NCBI GenBank assembly: GCA_947371275.1
Contig: CANBOV010000011.1
Location: 1 to 45,205 of the forward strand
Reading direction: 5' to 3'
Origin: Flavobacteriaceae bacterium
Lineage (GTDB): Bacteria > Bacteroidota > Bacteroidia > Flavobacteriales > Flavobacteriaceae
Length of the DNA stretch: 45,205 nt
This document shows positions 13,305 through 20,497 of this stretch, piece by piece. Numbering within the stretch: position 1 is the first letter of the stretch; each line of letters starts with the position of its first letter. The translations under genes were made by a program, and so were the position numbers. The notes beneath the pieces are model-generated. The model saw nothing but the letters and a program-made list of their open reading frames with translations, made no database searches and was not told where the DNA came from.

Positions 13305-16028
13305 TTAATCTTTTAAAATGAGTAATTCTTTCTCTAATTCAATAAAGGATTGGAGACAAACTTTTTCTAGTTCGATCACCAATTCGTTTAATTCTTCGGA
13401 AAGGTTTAATATGTCTGCATATTCTTGGATTTTGTTTGCTATCAGGGCGTATTTTGGATTGATTCCCATAATAGCAAAGGAGGGGATTATTTTATGGGCA
13501 CTTGCTTTCAAGGACAACCAATCTTTATCTTTAAAACTTTGTTTCATGGTAGTAAGTAGAGGTGGTGTTTGTTTTAAGTATACCTGTATCATCTCAGTCA
13601 TTAATTTGGGATTGGATTTGGTGAGTTTATTTAAGTAACTTAAATCGACATATTTTATTGTTTGGATTTGATTTGCACCAACAATTTGGTTTTCAATAAT
13701 GACAATTGGTTTTTTAATGACGCTTATTAGTTTGCTGTACAATAAGCGTTCATCGACTGGTTTTGAGATGTAATCGTTCATTCCTACGGCTTTGCATTTG
13801 GCTACATCTACTGTAGTAACATCAGCAGTAAGGGCAATAATTGGGATGGTTAGTTTCATTGTTTGCCTAATGTATTCGGTAGCTTCAAAGCCATTCATTT
13901 CTGGCATTTGCAAATCCATTAATATTATATCATAGGTATTTTTTTTAAGTTTTTGAAGTGCAACTTTGCCATTTGCAGCTATTTCACATTCAAAGCCAAA
14001 GTCATCTAAAAGCGTTTTCATCAGCAGTTGGTTGAGTTCCATATCCTCTACCACTAATATTTTAGTGTCTTTTATATCGTTATCAATTTCAAGAATTTCA
14101 GGTTCTAAAACTGCTTCAGCATTAGTTTTTTCGAAATTGAGCACAAAGCTAAATGTTGATCCCTTACCCAAGATACTCTCTACGTATATGGTTCCGTTTT
14201 GAGCTTCTACCAATTGTTTTACGATAGCTAAACCCAAACCTGTACCTCCAAATATTCTAGAAGTATCGCTTGTTGCTTGTTGAAAGTTTTCAAATATCTT
14301 TTCGGTTTTAGTATCACTGATGCCAATGCCAGTATCGGTTACCGAAAATTTGATCGCTATATCAACATCGGTTTCAGCAGCTAGTTTAACGCTAACCGTT
14401 ATTTTCCCACTATTGGTGAATTTGACGGCATTGCTAACCAAGTTTAAAATGATTTGATGCAGTCGTACCGGATCGCCTACAATCACTTCGGGTATGCTGC
14501 TATCAAAATGAGTAACTAATTTTAGGTTTTTTTCTTGGATTTTGGTTTCAAAGAGATGCAACATGGCTTTGATGGACAATCTCAGCTTGAACGAAGTTTT
14601 TTCAAAGGTCATCTTACCGGCATCTACTTTTGCTAAGTCAAGTATATCATTGATGAGGACAATAAGTGCGTCGCCGCTCATTTTAATGGCAGTTAAGTAT
14701 TCTTTTTGTTTTGAACTTAATTCGGTTTTAAGTACTACTTTGGTAAACCCGATGATAGCGTTCATCGGGGTACGTATTTCATGACTCATATTGGATAAAA
14801 ATTGTTGTTTTGATCTCACGGCTTCGTTGGCTTTGCAGGTAGCTGATTCCGCTATTATTTTGGCTTCTTCTGCCGCTGAGGAGGCCAACTCAGCATAGGT
14901 TTTGGCTTCCATGAGTTCTTTTTGTGCTTTTTTTTGTTCACTGATATCACGTGCTACTACTACAGCACCAATAATATGACCTTCTTCGTCTTTATATACA
15001 GCACCATTAAATAGTACATCCGTTAGTTTTCCGTCTTTCAATACCAATGGGTAGTCGACCACAAAGCCTTTTGAAAAAACTTCTTCATAGCCTTTCTTTG
15101 CTTTTTCGGGCTCTGTGAAATACTTAATAAAATCAGTATCGATTAAATTTTCTTTAGATACTTCTGTAACTCGCACTGAGGCTTGATTAGTATCGGTGAT
15201 TTTGCCTTTAGGACTAATGGTAAACAAAGGGTCACGACTGGCCTCAATTAGACTCAGGGAATATTGCGACGCTAGCTTTAAGGAGTAATTGTAAGCTTCC
15301 AACTCTTTATTTTCAAAAACCCTTTTTTCTTTTTCCTTGTTTTGAAAATTTAATTCTTTATCCGCCAAAACCAATTCGTTGGCTCGATTTTGTTTTTCGT
15401 CTTTTTGAAATACTAATTCCTTGTTGGCAATGATTAATTCTGCAGCTCTTTTTTCTTTGATTTTGTTTTGGTATTCTAGCTCTTTATTAGCAATCAGTAA
15501 TTCATTAGCACGTGCTTCTTTTTCGCTGTTTTGATGTTCAAGTTCTACATTGGCAATGACCAATTCGGCAGCGCGTTTTTCTTTTTCTTTGTTTTGAAAA
15601 GCCAATTCTTTATTAGCCACAAGTAACTCAGTAGTAGCTTTCTTTTGTTTTGTGATGTCAATGAAAGAAGTTAGGGAACATTCTCGTCCATTATAGTTCA
15701 TAGTTTGTATGGAGGCAAGGTACCACGCTGCTTTTCCTTTTTTATTGTGTAGAACTATTTCAAGACTATTTATTTTTTCATTTTTATTAAGTTTTGAGAC
15801 TACTTTCTCTCTTAATTCAGGAGTAATAAGTCCAATTTCAGTGGCTGTTTTCCCAATTATTTCCTCCTTTTTATAGCCAAAGCAATGAAGGAAGGCAGTA
15901 TTGGTGAATTGAAATTGAGCGTTATCGGTAGTTATGAAAGCCATTCCGATAGCGCTATTTTCAAATAAATCAAAGAACAAATCATTGGATTTACGCTCGA
16001 AGTTTTTGGAAGTAATGGGTGGCTTCAT
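13305..16028 (-). CDS. Hybrid sensor histidine kinase (PAS-coil-PAS-HisKA-HATPase-REC-HPt)
   Basis: 907 residues, no transmembrane segment, so a cytosolic sensor. Order: PAS 1 (about 16-128); a coiled coil of five 21-residue repeats (132-236); PAS 2 (about 255-365); HisKA with phospho-acceptor His416 in NMSHEIRTPMNAII; HATPase (N-box NLVSNAVKFTN, G-boxes DTGIGI and GGTGLGLAIV); receiver with Asp705 in LMDLQMPEMNG; HPt with His845 in SAHKIIPSF. A complete phosphorelay in one chain. Its ATG follows the AraC gene's stop codon directly (adjacent, no gap), and a lone receiver follows. Signal unknown; PAS domains suggest redox, energy or small ligands. Confidence 0.95.
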   Translation of the reverse strand: MKPPITSKNFERKSNDLFFDLFENSAIGMAFITTDNAQFQFTNTAFLHCFGYKKEEIIGKTATEIGLITPELREKVVSKLNKNEKINSLEIVLHNKKGKAAWYLASIQTMNYNGRECSLTSFIDITKQKKATTELLVANKELAFQNKEKEKRAAELVIANVELEHQNSEKEARANELLIANKELEYQNKIKEKRAAELIIANKELVFQKDEKQNRANELVLADKELNFQNKEKEKRVFENKELEAYNYSLKLASQYSLSLIEASRDPLFTISPKGKITDTNQASVRVTEVSKENLIDTDFIKYFTEPEKAKKGYEEVFSKGFVVDYPLVLKDGKLTDVLFNGAVYKDEEGHIIGAVVVARDISEQKKAQKELMEAKTYAELASSAAEEAKIIAESATCKANEAVRSKQQFLSNMSHEIRTPMNAIIGFTKVVLKTELSSKQKEYLTAIKMSGDALIVLINDILDLAKVDAGKMTFEKTSFKLRLSIKAMLHLFETKIQEKNLKLVTHFDSSIPEVIVGDPVRLHQIILNLVSNAVKFTNSGKITVSVKLAAETDVDIAIKFSVTDTGIGISDTKTEKIFENFQQATSDTSRIFGGTGLGLAIVKQLVEAQNGTIYVESILGKGSTFSFVLNFEKTNAEAVLEPEILEIDNDIKDTKILVVEDMELNQLLMKTLLDDFGFECEIAANGKVALQKLKKNTYDIILMDLQMPEMNGFEATEYIRQTMKLTIPIIALTADVTTVDVAKCKAVGMNDYISKPVDERLLYSKLISVIKKPIVIIENQIVGANQIQTIKYVDLSYLNKLTKSNPKLMTEMIQVYLKQTPPLLTTMKQSFKDKDWLSLKASAHKIIPSFAIMGINPKYALIANKIQEYADILNLSEELNELVIELEKVCLQSFIELEKELLILKD
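15321..15635 (-). repeat. Five tandem 63-bp coding repeats (21-residue coiled-coil units)
   Basis: Within the kinase gene. Each unit follows the pattern xxELLIANKELEFQNKEKEKR, three heptads long, with units at residues 132-152, 153-173, 174-194, 195-215 and 216-236. The units differ in sequence, so this is an old duplication and not a recent expansion. Confidence 0.85.
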
Positions 16029-16610
16029 TTATATTTGATTATAATTAGTTTCCAAATCCGTTATCGGGTTCCGCCTTTTGATTTTTAGCTGTTTAAAATG
16101 CGACGGAGATAAACCCGTCACTTTTTTGAACTGAGTGGATAGATGTGCCACGCTACTGTAGTTCATTTTCCATGCAATTTCAGAGACGTTGAGTTCGTCA
16201 TAAATAATCAATTCTTTGATTCGTTCTACCTTTTGTGAAATGACGAATTGTTCAATGGTCATTCCTTGTACTTCTGAAAATAAATTCGCTAGAGTTGTGT
16301 AGTTTTGATCTAATTTTTCACTTAGATACTCGGAAAAGGTTCTTTTAATTGGGTCCTCTGTAGAATTTACCATCTCTATGATCACATTTCTTATTTTTTC
16401 AATAAGAAGGGCCTTTTTGTCATCCATCAGTTCTAAACCCGATTCAGATAAATTAGCTTTGAGTAACTGTCTTTTTTCAGAGGTAATGTTTTCCATTATT
16501 TCAATTACGCCCAAATCAATGAAAATGTAGTGCAGTCCTAGTCGTTTTAATTCGTTTTTCACCATCATTTTGCAACGGTTACTGACCATGAATTTTATGT
16601 AGAGTTTCAA
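16029..16610 (-). CDS. AraC-type transcriptional regulator (paralogue 1, autoregulated)
   Basis: 193 residues. The N-terminal part (about 1-60) reads MVSNRCKMMVKNELKRLGLH and LGVIEIME, a ferredoxin-like (HMA-like) fold with one cysteine. The C-terminal part (about 85-185) is an AraC double helix-turn-helix, with LNVSEIAWKMNYSSVAHLSTQF (second HTH) and VTGLSPSHFKQLK. It heads an operon with the hybrid kinase (adjacent stop/start) and the receiver, and its own promoter is site 5 of the shared family. It is the best candidate activator of the regulon, though this is an inference. Confidence 0.88.
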   Translation of the reverse strand: MKLYIKFMVSNRCKMMVKNELKRLGLHYIFIDLGVIEIMENITSEKRQLLKANLSESGLELMDDKKALLIEKIRNVIIEMVNSTEDPIKRTFSEYLSEKLDQNYTTLANLFSEVQGMTIEQFVISQKVERIKELIIYDELNVSEIAWKMNYSSVAHLSTQFKKVTGLSPSHFKQLKIKRRNPITDLETNYNQI

Positions 16611-16635
16611 ATTGAGGTTATTGATGGAGTTCCCT

Positions 16636-16700
16636 CAAAGGTGTGTTTAAAAAACAAGCGATAGTTGTATTATTTTGGATATAAATTGTATAATTCACAC
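16636..16700 (-). promoter_or_regulatory. Shared-architecture promoter, site 5
   Basis: Leftward strand: box 1 GTGTGAATTATACAA (16686-16700), second core TAATACAA (16665-16672), -7 element CACCTTTG with TTTG at 16636-16639. The TGA of box 1 is the stop codon of the upstream AraC paralogue. It drives the AraC-kinase-receiver operon. Confidence 0.8.
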
Positions 16701-17255
16701 ATTATCAAGTGTGTTGCGTCTTTTATCTTTAAGATTTTTAAAAAAGGTAGGCGTTAAACCTGTTACTTTTTTGAATTGGGTAGATAAATGGGAGACACTA
16801 CTGTAGTTCATTTTATAGGATATCTCGGTTAGGTTGAGTTCGTCGTAAAGCAGCAGTTCCTTTACTTTTTCAATTTTGTGGGCGATGATGTAGTGCTCGA
16901 TGGTTATTCCTTTCACCTCAGAAAAGATATTGGCTAAATAAGTGTAGTCATAGCCCATTACTTTACTGATGTATTCGGAGTAATTTACTTTGGGAAGTTC
17001 GTCATTGTAGTGAATCATTTCGGTGATGACAATTTTGATTTTTTCAATAAGCATTGACTTTTTGTCGTCCATTAATTCCAGACCAGAAGGTAGGAGGTTT
17101 ACTTTTAATAATGCCCTTTGTTCTGGTGTGATGTCCTCAACAATATCCACTACACCCAAGTCTACACAAATATAATGTAGACCTAATCCTTTAAGCTCTG
17201 CTTTGACTAGCATTTTACAGCGTAGACTGACCATATATTTTATATAGAGCTTCAT
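16695..17255 (-). CDS. AraC-type transcriptional regulator (paralogue 2)
   Basis: 186 residues, clearly a duplicate of the next gene: shared MKLYIKYMVSLRCKMLVKAE N-terminus, GLELMDDKKSMLIEKIK in the middle and the HTH block LTEISYKMNYSSVSHLSTQF, VTGLTPTFFKNLK. The N-terminal segment again has one Cys in the RCKM position. Its own promoter does not show the shared motif. Its stop codon lies inside promoter site 5, so the two genes can be read as one transcript or separately. Target unknown. Confidence 0.88.
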   Translation of the reverse strand: MKLYIKYMVSLRCKMLVKAELKGLGLHYICVDLGVVDIVEDITPEQRALLKVNLLPSGLELMDDKKSMLIEKIKIVITEMIHYNDELPKVNYSEYISKVMGYDYTYLANIFSEVKGITIEHYIIAHKIEKVKELLLYDELNLTEISYKMNYSSVSHLSTQFKKVTGLTPTFFKNLKDKRRNTLDNV

Positions 17256-17347
17256 TTTAGTTAATTAAATTAATAATCGTTGCGCTAGTTTATTTTATAA
17301 GCATAAGAACTAGTATTCAATTATATCGAATGACTCATAATCAATTC

Positions 17348-17689
17348 TTACTCTTCATATCCGCTTTTGATGATGGTGGAAAGCATTTTGAATTGCTGAT
17401 TGGCATTGAAACTGTGCTGGGCATGAGCCGGTATGATGATTCCTTCTCCCAGGCTTAATTTATGGACTTTATTTTTTATGATGATTTCTGCTGTGCCGTC
17501 AATTATTTGAATATAATTATCAAAAGGGGATGTTTTTTCGGCTAGTTCCTCACCAGCATCAAAGGATGAAGCGGTGATATTGCCGGTTGTTTTTTTTATA
17601 ATTGTTTTACTAACCACTGCATTAGGGATGTATTGAATGATTTCGACAATGATATGAGATTTCGCTTTATCAAGTTCTGGAGTTTCCAT
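17348..17689 (-). CDS. Cupin-domain protein
   Basis: 113 residues. A single cupin beta-barrel: GEELAEKTSPFDNYIQIIDGTAEI (first cupin motif region) and LGEGIIIPAHAQHSFNA (second motif, with the His of PAHAQHSF). The first motif lacks the usual pair of His, so metal binding may be altered. Such single-cupin proteins often bind small ligands; no specific role can be named. Isolated between the AraC paralogue and a small membrane protein, same strand. Confidence 0.85.
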   Translation of the reverse strand: METPELDKAKSHIIVEIIQYIPNAVVSKTIIKKTTGNITASSFDAGEELAEKTSPFDNYIQIIDGTAEIIIKNKVHKLSLGEGIIIPAHAQHSFNANQQFKMLSTIIKSGYEE

Positions 17690-17805
17690 GGTTTTAATAG
17701 ATTAGTTAAATAGCAAAATCAAGGGTGGTCTGAATTGACTATCGGCTAAAGGTAAGCACTTTAAAATGGACGCCCCCTTATAAATGCATAAATGATGCAC
17801 TAAAG

Positions 17806-18000
17806 TTAAGATTCGTCTTTAGTAGTGCGAACTAAATTGATGCCAGAGACAAAAAACAATAGACCAAGAATACCATAAATGACTAATGTTTTAGTGTCTT
17901 TGGTGTTTTCTGAGGTGGACAGGAAGACTTGAGCTGCATAGATAAGACTTACTATTCCTAATATAGTGAGTACTGCTCCGAATATTCTTTTAAGGTTCAT
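17806..18000 (-). CDS. Two-TM small membrane protein, hypothetical
   Basis: 64 residues with two hydrophobic helices (FGAVLTILGIVSLIYAAQVF, about 6-26, and LVIYGILGLLFFVSGINLV, about 41-60) joined by a short polar loop. No family recognised. It has a perfect copy of the shared promoter directly upstream (18033-18097), making it a regulon member likely linked to the membrane-stress functions of the island. Confidence 0.72.
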   Translation of the reverse strand: MNLKRIFGAVLTILGIVSLIYAAQVFLSTSENTKDTKTLVIYGILGLLFFVSGINLVRTTKDES

Positions 18001-18032
18001 AAGCTTATTTATAACTACTGAAATTATTTTTT

Positions 18033-18097
18033 CAAAGGTCGCTTATAATTTCACATTGGTTTTATGTAATATTGTTATTAAGTTATATAATTCACAC
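18033..18097 (-). promoter_or_regulatory. Shared-architecture promoter, site 6
   Basis: Leftward strand: box 1 GTGTGAATTATATAA (18083-18097), second core TTACATAA (18062-18069), -7 element GACCTTTG with TTTG at 18033-18036. The start codon of the small membrane protein follows about 33 bp later. Rightmost member of the set. Confidence 0.8.
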
Positions 18098-18111
18098 ACT
18101 CTTGTCCAAAA

Positions 18112-18146
18112 CAAAAAAGCGCTCGGGTCATAACTTCCGAACGCTT
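18112..18146 (-). terminator. Rho-independent terminator
   Basis: On the leftward strand an AGCGTTCGG/CCGAGCGCT stem (one G-T pair) is followed by TTTTTTG. It ends the four-TM protein gene (stop at 18169) and isolates promoter site 6. Confidence 0.8.
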
Positions 18147-18168
18147 TTCACTATGAAAATTGTTTTCT

Positions 18169-18561
18169 TTATTTCATTTTTCCATTTACTACTGCGATGG
18201 CAGCTCCAACAAAAGTGGCGATTACTAGTGAAGCTAGGATATTAATAGCTTCCATTTTGATATCAAGACTTGCTTTATACATATTATTAAAAAACATGTC
18301 GGCGAGGGACATTAATAATCCGACTCCAAGTGCTACTTTAATTCCGGATACACATTTAGAAATACCTTCGCCTTGATTTAAGATAAAAGAAAGCATAAAA
18401 CCGAAGGACATACAGCCACAGAAAATAAACGCCATGTTTTCGGTTGCTCCTTCTGGTGCTGGAAAGGTGCTTTTTAATAACATCCCATAGATTAGCCATC
18501 CTAAAAGGAAGTCGACTATACCACCTACAATTCCGCCTACAATAAAGTTTTTTACATTCAT
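18169..18561 (-). CDS. Four-TM membrane protein, hypothetical
   Basis: 130 residues with about four hydrophobic helices: IVGGIVGGIVDFLLGWLIYG, MAFIFCGCMSFGFMLSFIL, VALGVGLLMSLADMFF and ILASLVIATFVGAAIAVV. No family recognised with confidence; it resembles small DUF-type inner-membrane proteins. A TAATTTTA box at 18590-18597 could be a -7 element. Own terminator downstream; not a member of the shared-promoter regulon by sequence. Confidence 0.72.
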   Translation of the reverse strand: MNVKNFIVGGIVGGIVDFLLGWLIYGMLLKSTFPAPEGATENMAFIFCGCMSFGFMLSFILNQGEGISKCVSGIKVALGVGLLMSLADMFFNNMYKASLDIKMEAINILASLVIATFVGAAIAVVNGKMK

Positions 18562-18672
18562 AATTAATTAATTTTATTGGTTAGTGAAATAAAATTATCA
18601 AAAAATAAGAATGCAATAATTAATTAACTAATTAATTGTTAACTTTTTAGAAACTGTAATTGTTAATAAGGT

Positions 18673-19743
18673 TTAGTGCAATAGATGGCTTTGTTCCTTT
18701 TTGAAACTTCCGTTGTCCACGTCTTTAATGAATTTTATTACTCCGGGAAAATAGTGTTCTTGATCATCGTATTGTGAGCAATGACTTCCCTTTGGACAAT
18801 ATAGGAATCTACCGTTTTGAACTTCATTGGATATCCATTCCATATGTTTGGGATCCATAGTATCGAATTTAGCTCCAATAGCTAGAGTAGGTATCGTGAG
18901 CGTTTTTAATCGGGCGGTTACATCCCAATTCTTTAATGTTGCTTGCCCTGTGATGCCAAATTCGCTTTGTCCTTGCATGTATACATATACATTGGGGTTT
19001 AGGTGTTTGAACGCTCTAGTAATTGACTCAGGCCATTGGTCCAACGGTTTTCTGAGGATGTGTTCTGTGTAGTAGTATTTGAATAAAAGTTCGGTGTATT
19101 TAGGATTAGAAAAGTCATTATTTTTCTCGAATACTTTTATTTCGTCCAATATATTTTTTGGTAATTTAGGGCCTAGCACCTCTTCGGCATATTTGTTATA
19201 AGCAGGGGCACTAGCCATCATGTTGGCTATGATTAACCCTTTTAAGTTTTTTTGGTATTTCAAGGCGTACTCCATTGCCAATATACCACCCCAAGATTGA
19301 CCCATTAAGTAGAAATTTGATTTATCTAATTTGAGCGCCTTACGGACTTGTTCTACTTCTTCAACAAAGCGATCGGTTGTCCATAGTTTGTTGTCATTAG
19401 GTTGGTCACTATAATAAGACCCTAATTGGTCATAGTAAATGTACTCAATGCTTTCCTTTGGAAAAAAACCGTCAAAGCATTCAAAAAACTCATGAGTTCC
19501 GCCAGGGCCGCCGTGTAATAGAAGTACTTTTATTTTGGGATTATTGCCTACTCGTTTGGTCCACACTTTGAATTTGCCTAGGGGTGTATTTATGGGTATC
19601 ATTTTGATTCCGCCAGTGGCTTGATCATTACTTTGCGCATAGTTTAAATAGTCATTTTTAACTTTTTCTTGCTTGCTGTTTTCTTTGCAACCAGAGAATA
19701 CTAATACTGTAAATAGTGCGCTTAGGAGTAGATTTAATTTCAT
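18673..19743 (-). CDS. Proline-iminopeptidase-like alpha/beta hydrolase lipoprotein
   Basis: 356 residues. Signal peptide with lipobox VFSGC (Cys about 19), so the enzyme is membrane-anchored. The fold is an alpha/beta hydrolase: oxyanion motif LLLHGGPGGTHEFF, nucleophile in LMGQSWGGILAM, acid in GAKFDTMDP and His in CPKGSHCSQYDD. The HGGPG and GQSWGG motifs are those of the proline iminopeptidase (S33) family, which trims N-terminal proline from peptides. Export as a lipoprotein fits peptide scavenging. A TAAATTTG box at 19779-19786 could be its -7 element. Confidence 0.85.
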   Translation of the reverse strand: MKLNLLLSALFTVLVFSGCKENSKQEKVKNDYLNYAQSNDQATGGIKMIPINTPLGKFKVWTKRVGNNPKIKVLLLHGGPGGTHEFFECFDGFFPKESIEYIYYDQLGSYYSDQPNDNKLWTTDRFVEEVEQVRKALKLDKSNFYLMGQSWGGILAMEYALKYQKNLKGLIIANMMASAPAYNKYAEEVLGPKLPKNILDEIKVFEKNNDFSNPKYTELLFKYYYTEHILRKPLDQWPESITRAFKHLNPNVYVYMQGQSEFGITGQATLKNWDVTARLKTLTIPTLAIGAKFDTMDPKHMEWISNEVQNGRFLYCPKGSHCSQYDDQEHYFPGVIKFIKDVDNGSFKKEQSHLLH

Positions 19744-19778
19744 GTTTACAATTTAAAAGTTAGTTTTTTAGTGCTTTG

Positions 19779-19786
19779 CAAATTTA
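19779..19786 (-). promoter_or_regulatory. Putative TAnnTTTG -7 element for the hydrolase gene
   Basis: Leftward TAAATTTG, exact match to the Bacteroidota -7 consensus, 35 bp before the start codon at 19743. No convincing -33 TTG at normal spacing. Confidence 0.45.
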
Positions 19787-19942
19787 AAACTACAAAATAT
19801 CTGTTTATCATGTATACAATAAGTGTTTATATCGGATGCAGTTAATTTAAATAACTATATCAAATAAGCAAATTAATTGATTTTTATCATTTCGCAATCG
19901 ATTTCGTTTCTCTATTTTTACTCCAAATTTAAATTAAGAATT

Positions 19943-20428
19943 ATGAGTATTACTTATAAGCTTTCGGTTAACAATAGCCTTCATTTTGATTTAAACGAAG
20001 GTGATCTGACAAATCTAGATGCTGTTGATGTGGAAAACAATAAATTCCACGTATTAAAGGAGCACAAACCCTATAAAGCAACAATTGTCTCGGCTGATTT
20101 TAATGCAAAAAAATATACGGTTAAAGTCAATAACAACCTTTATGAAGTGACTATAGCTGATGCTTTGGATTTATTAATTAAAAGCATGGGAATAGAGCGA
20201 GGAAGAGCGAAAGTGGTAAATGCAATAAAAGCACCGATGCCTGGATTAATTCTTGAAATTAGCGTCACACTGGGGCAAGAAGTAAAAGAAAATGATCCGT
20301 TGTTAATTTTGGAAGCTATGAAAATGGAAAATAGTTTTCTATCTCCCCGTGATGGAGTTATAAAATCTATAGCTGTTGAAAAAGGGAATGCGGTAGATAA
20401 GGGTCAATTGTTGATTGAATTTGAGTAG
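19943..20428 (+). CDS. Biotin carboxyl carrier protein, acyl-CoA carboxylase
   Basis: About 161 residues. The N-terminal half is a beta-rich domain of unknown role; the C-terminal half is a biotinyl domain with the biotinylated Lys in LEAMKMENSF and GLILEISVTLGQEVKENDPL. It carries biotin between the carboxylase and transferase subunits. The frame is open to 19877, but Met at 19943 begins a normal protein (MSITYKLSVNN). First gene of the three-gene carboxylase operon; 69 bp to the next start. The separate subunits and match to propionyl-type beta subunit suggest propionyl-CoA or a broad acyl-CoA substrate. Confidence 0.9.
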   Translation: MSITYKLSVNNSLHFDLNEGDLTNLDAVDVENNKFHVLKEHKPYKATIVSADFNAKKYTVKVNNNLYEVTIADALDLLIKSMGIERGRAKVVNAIKAPMPGLILEISVTLGQEVKENDPLLILEAMKMENSFLSPRDGVIKSIAVEKGNAVDKGQLLIEFE

Positions 20429-20497
20429 GGTTACAAGTATTAAGAAGAAAGTAGTAAGACTTTTAACTAAGATTTGATACAAATAGAAAGTAGATTG

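Noticed and set aside
14600..14610. TTCAAAGGTCATC inside the kinase gene, identical to the -7 region of sites 6 and 7
   Set aside because: It is inside the HisKA-HATPase coding sequence, and I found no matching boxes at the required distance.
17300..17340. ATATAA-like element before AraC paralogue 2
   Set aside because: One core matches, but the second core is shifted and there is no TTTG at the -7 offset.
17746..17811. TTACCTTTAG before the cupin gene as a ninth regulon promoter
   Set aside because: At the expected distance there is no GTGKGAAT or RTAYAA pair; kept out of the set.
18590..18655. A shared-architecture promoter for the four-TM protein
   Set aside because: Only a TAATTTTA -7 candidate; boxes at the expected positions do not match.
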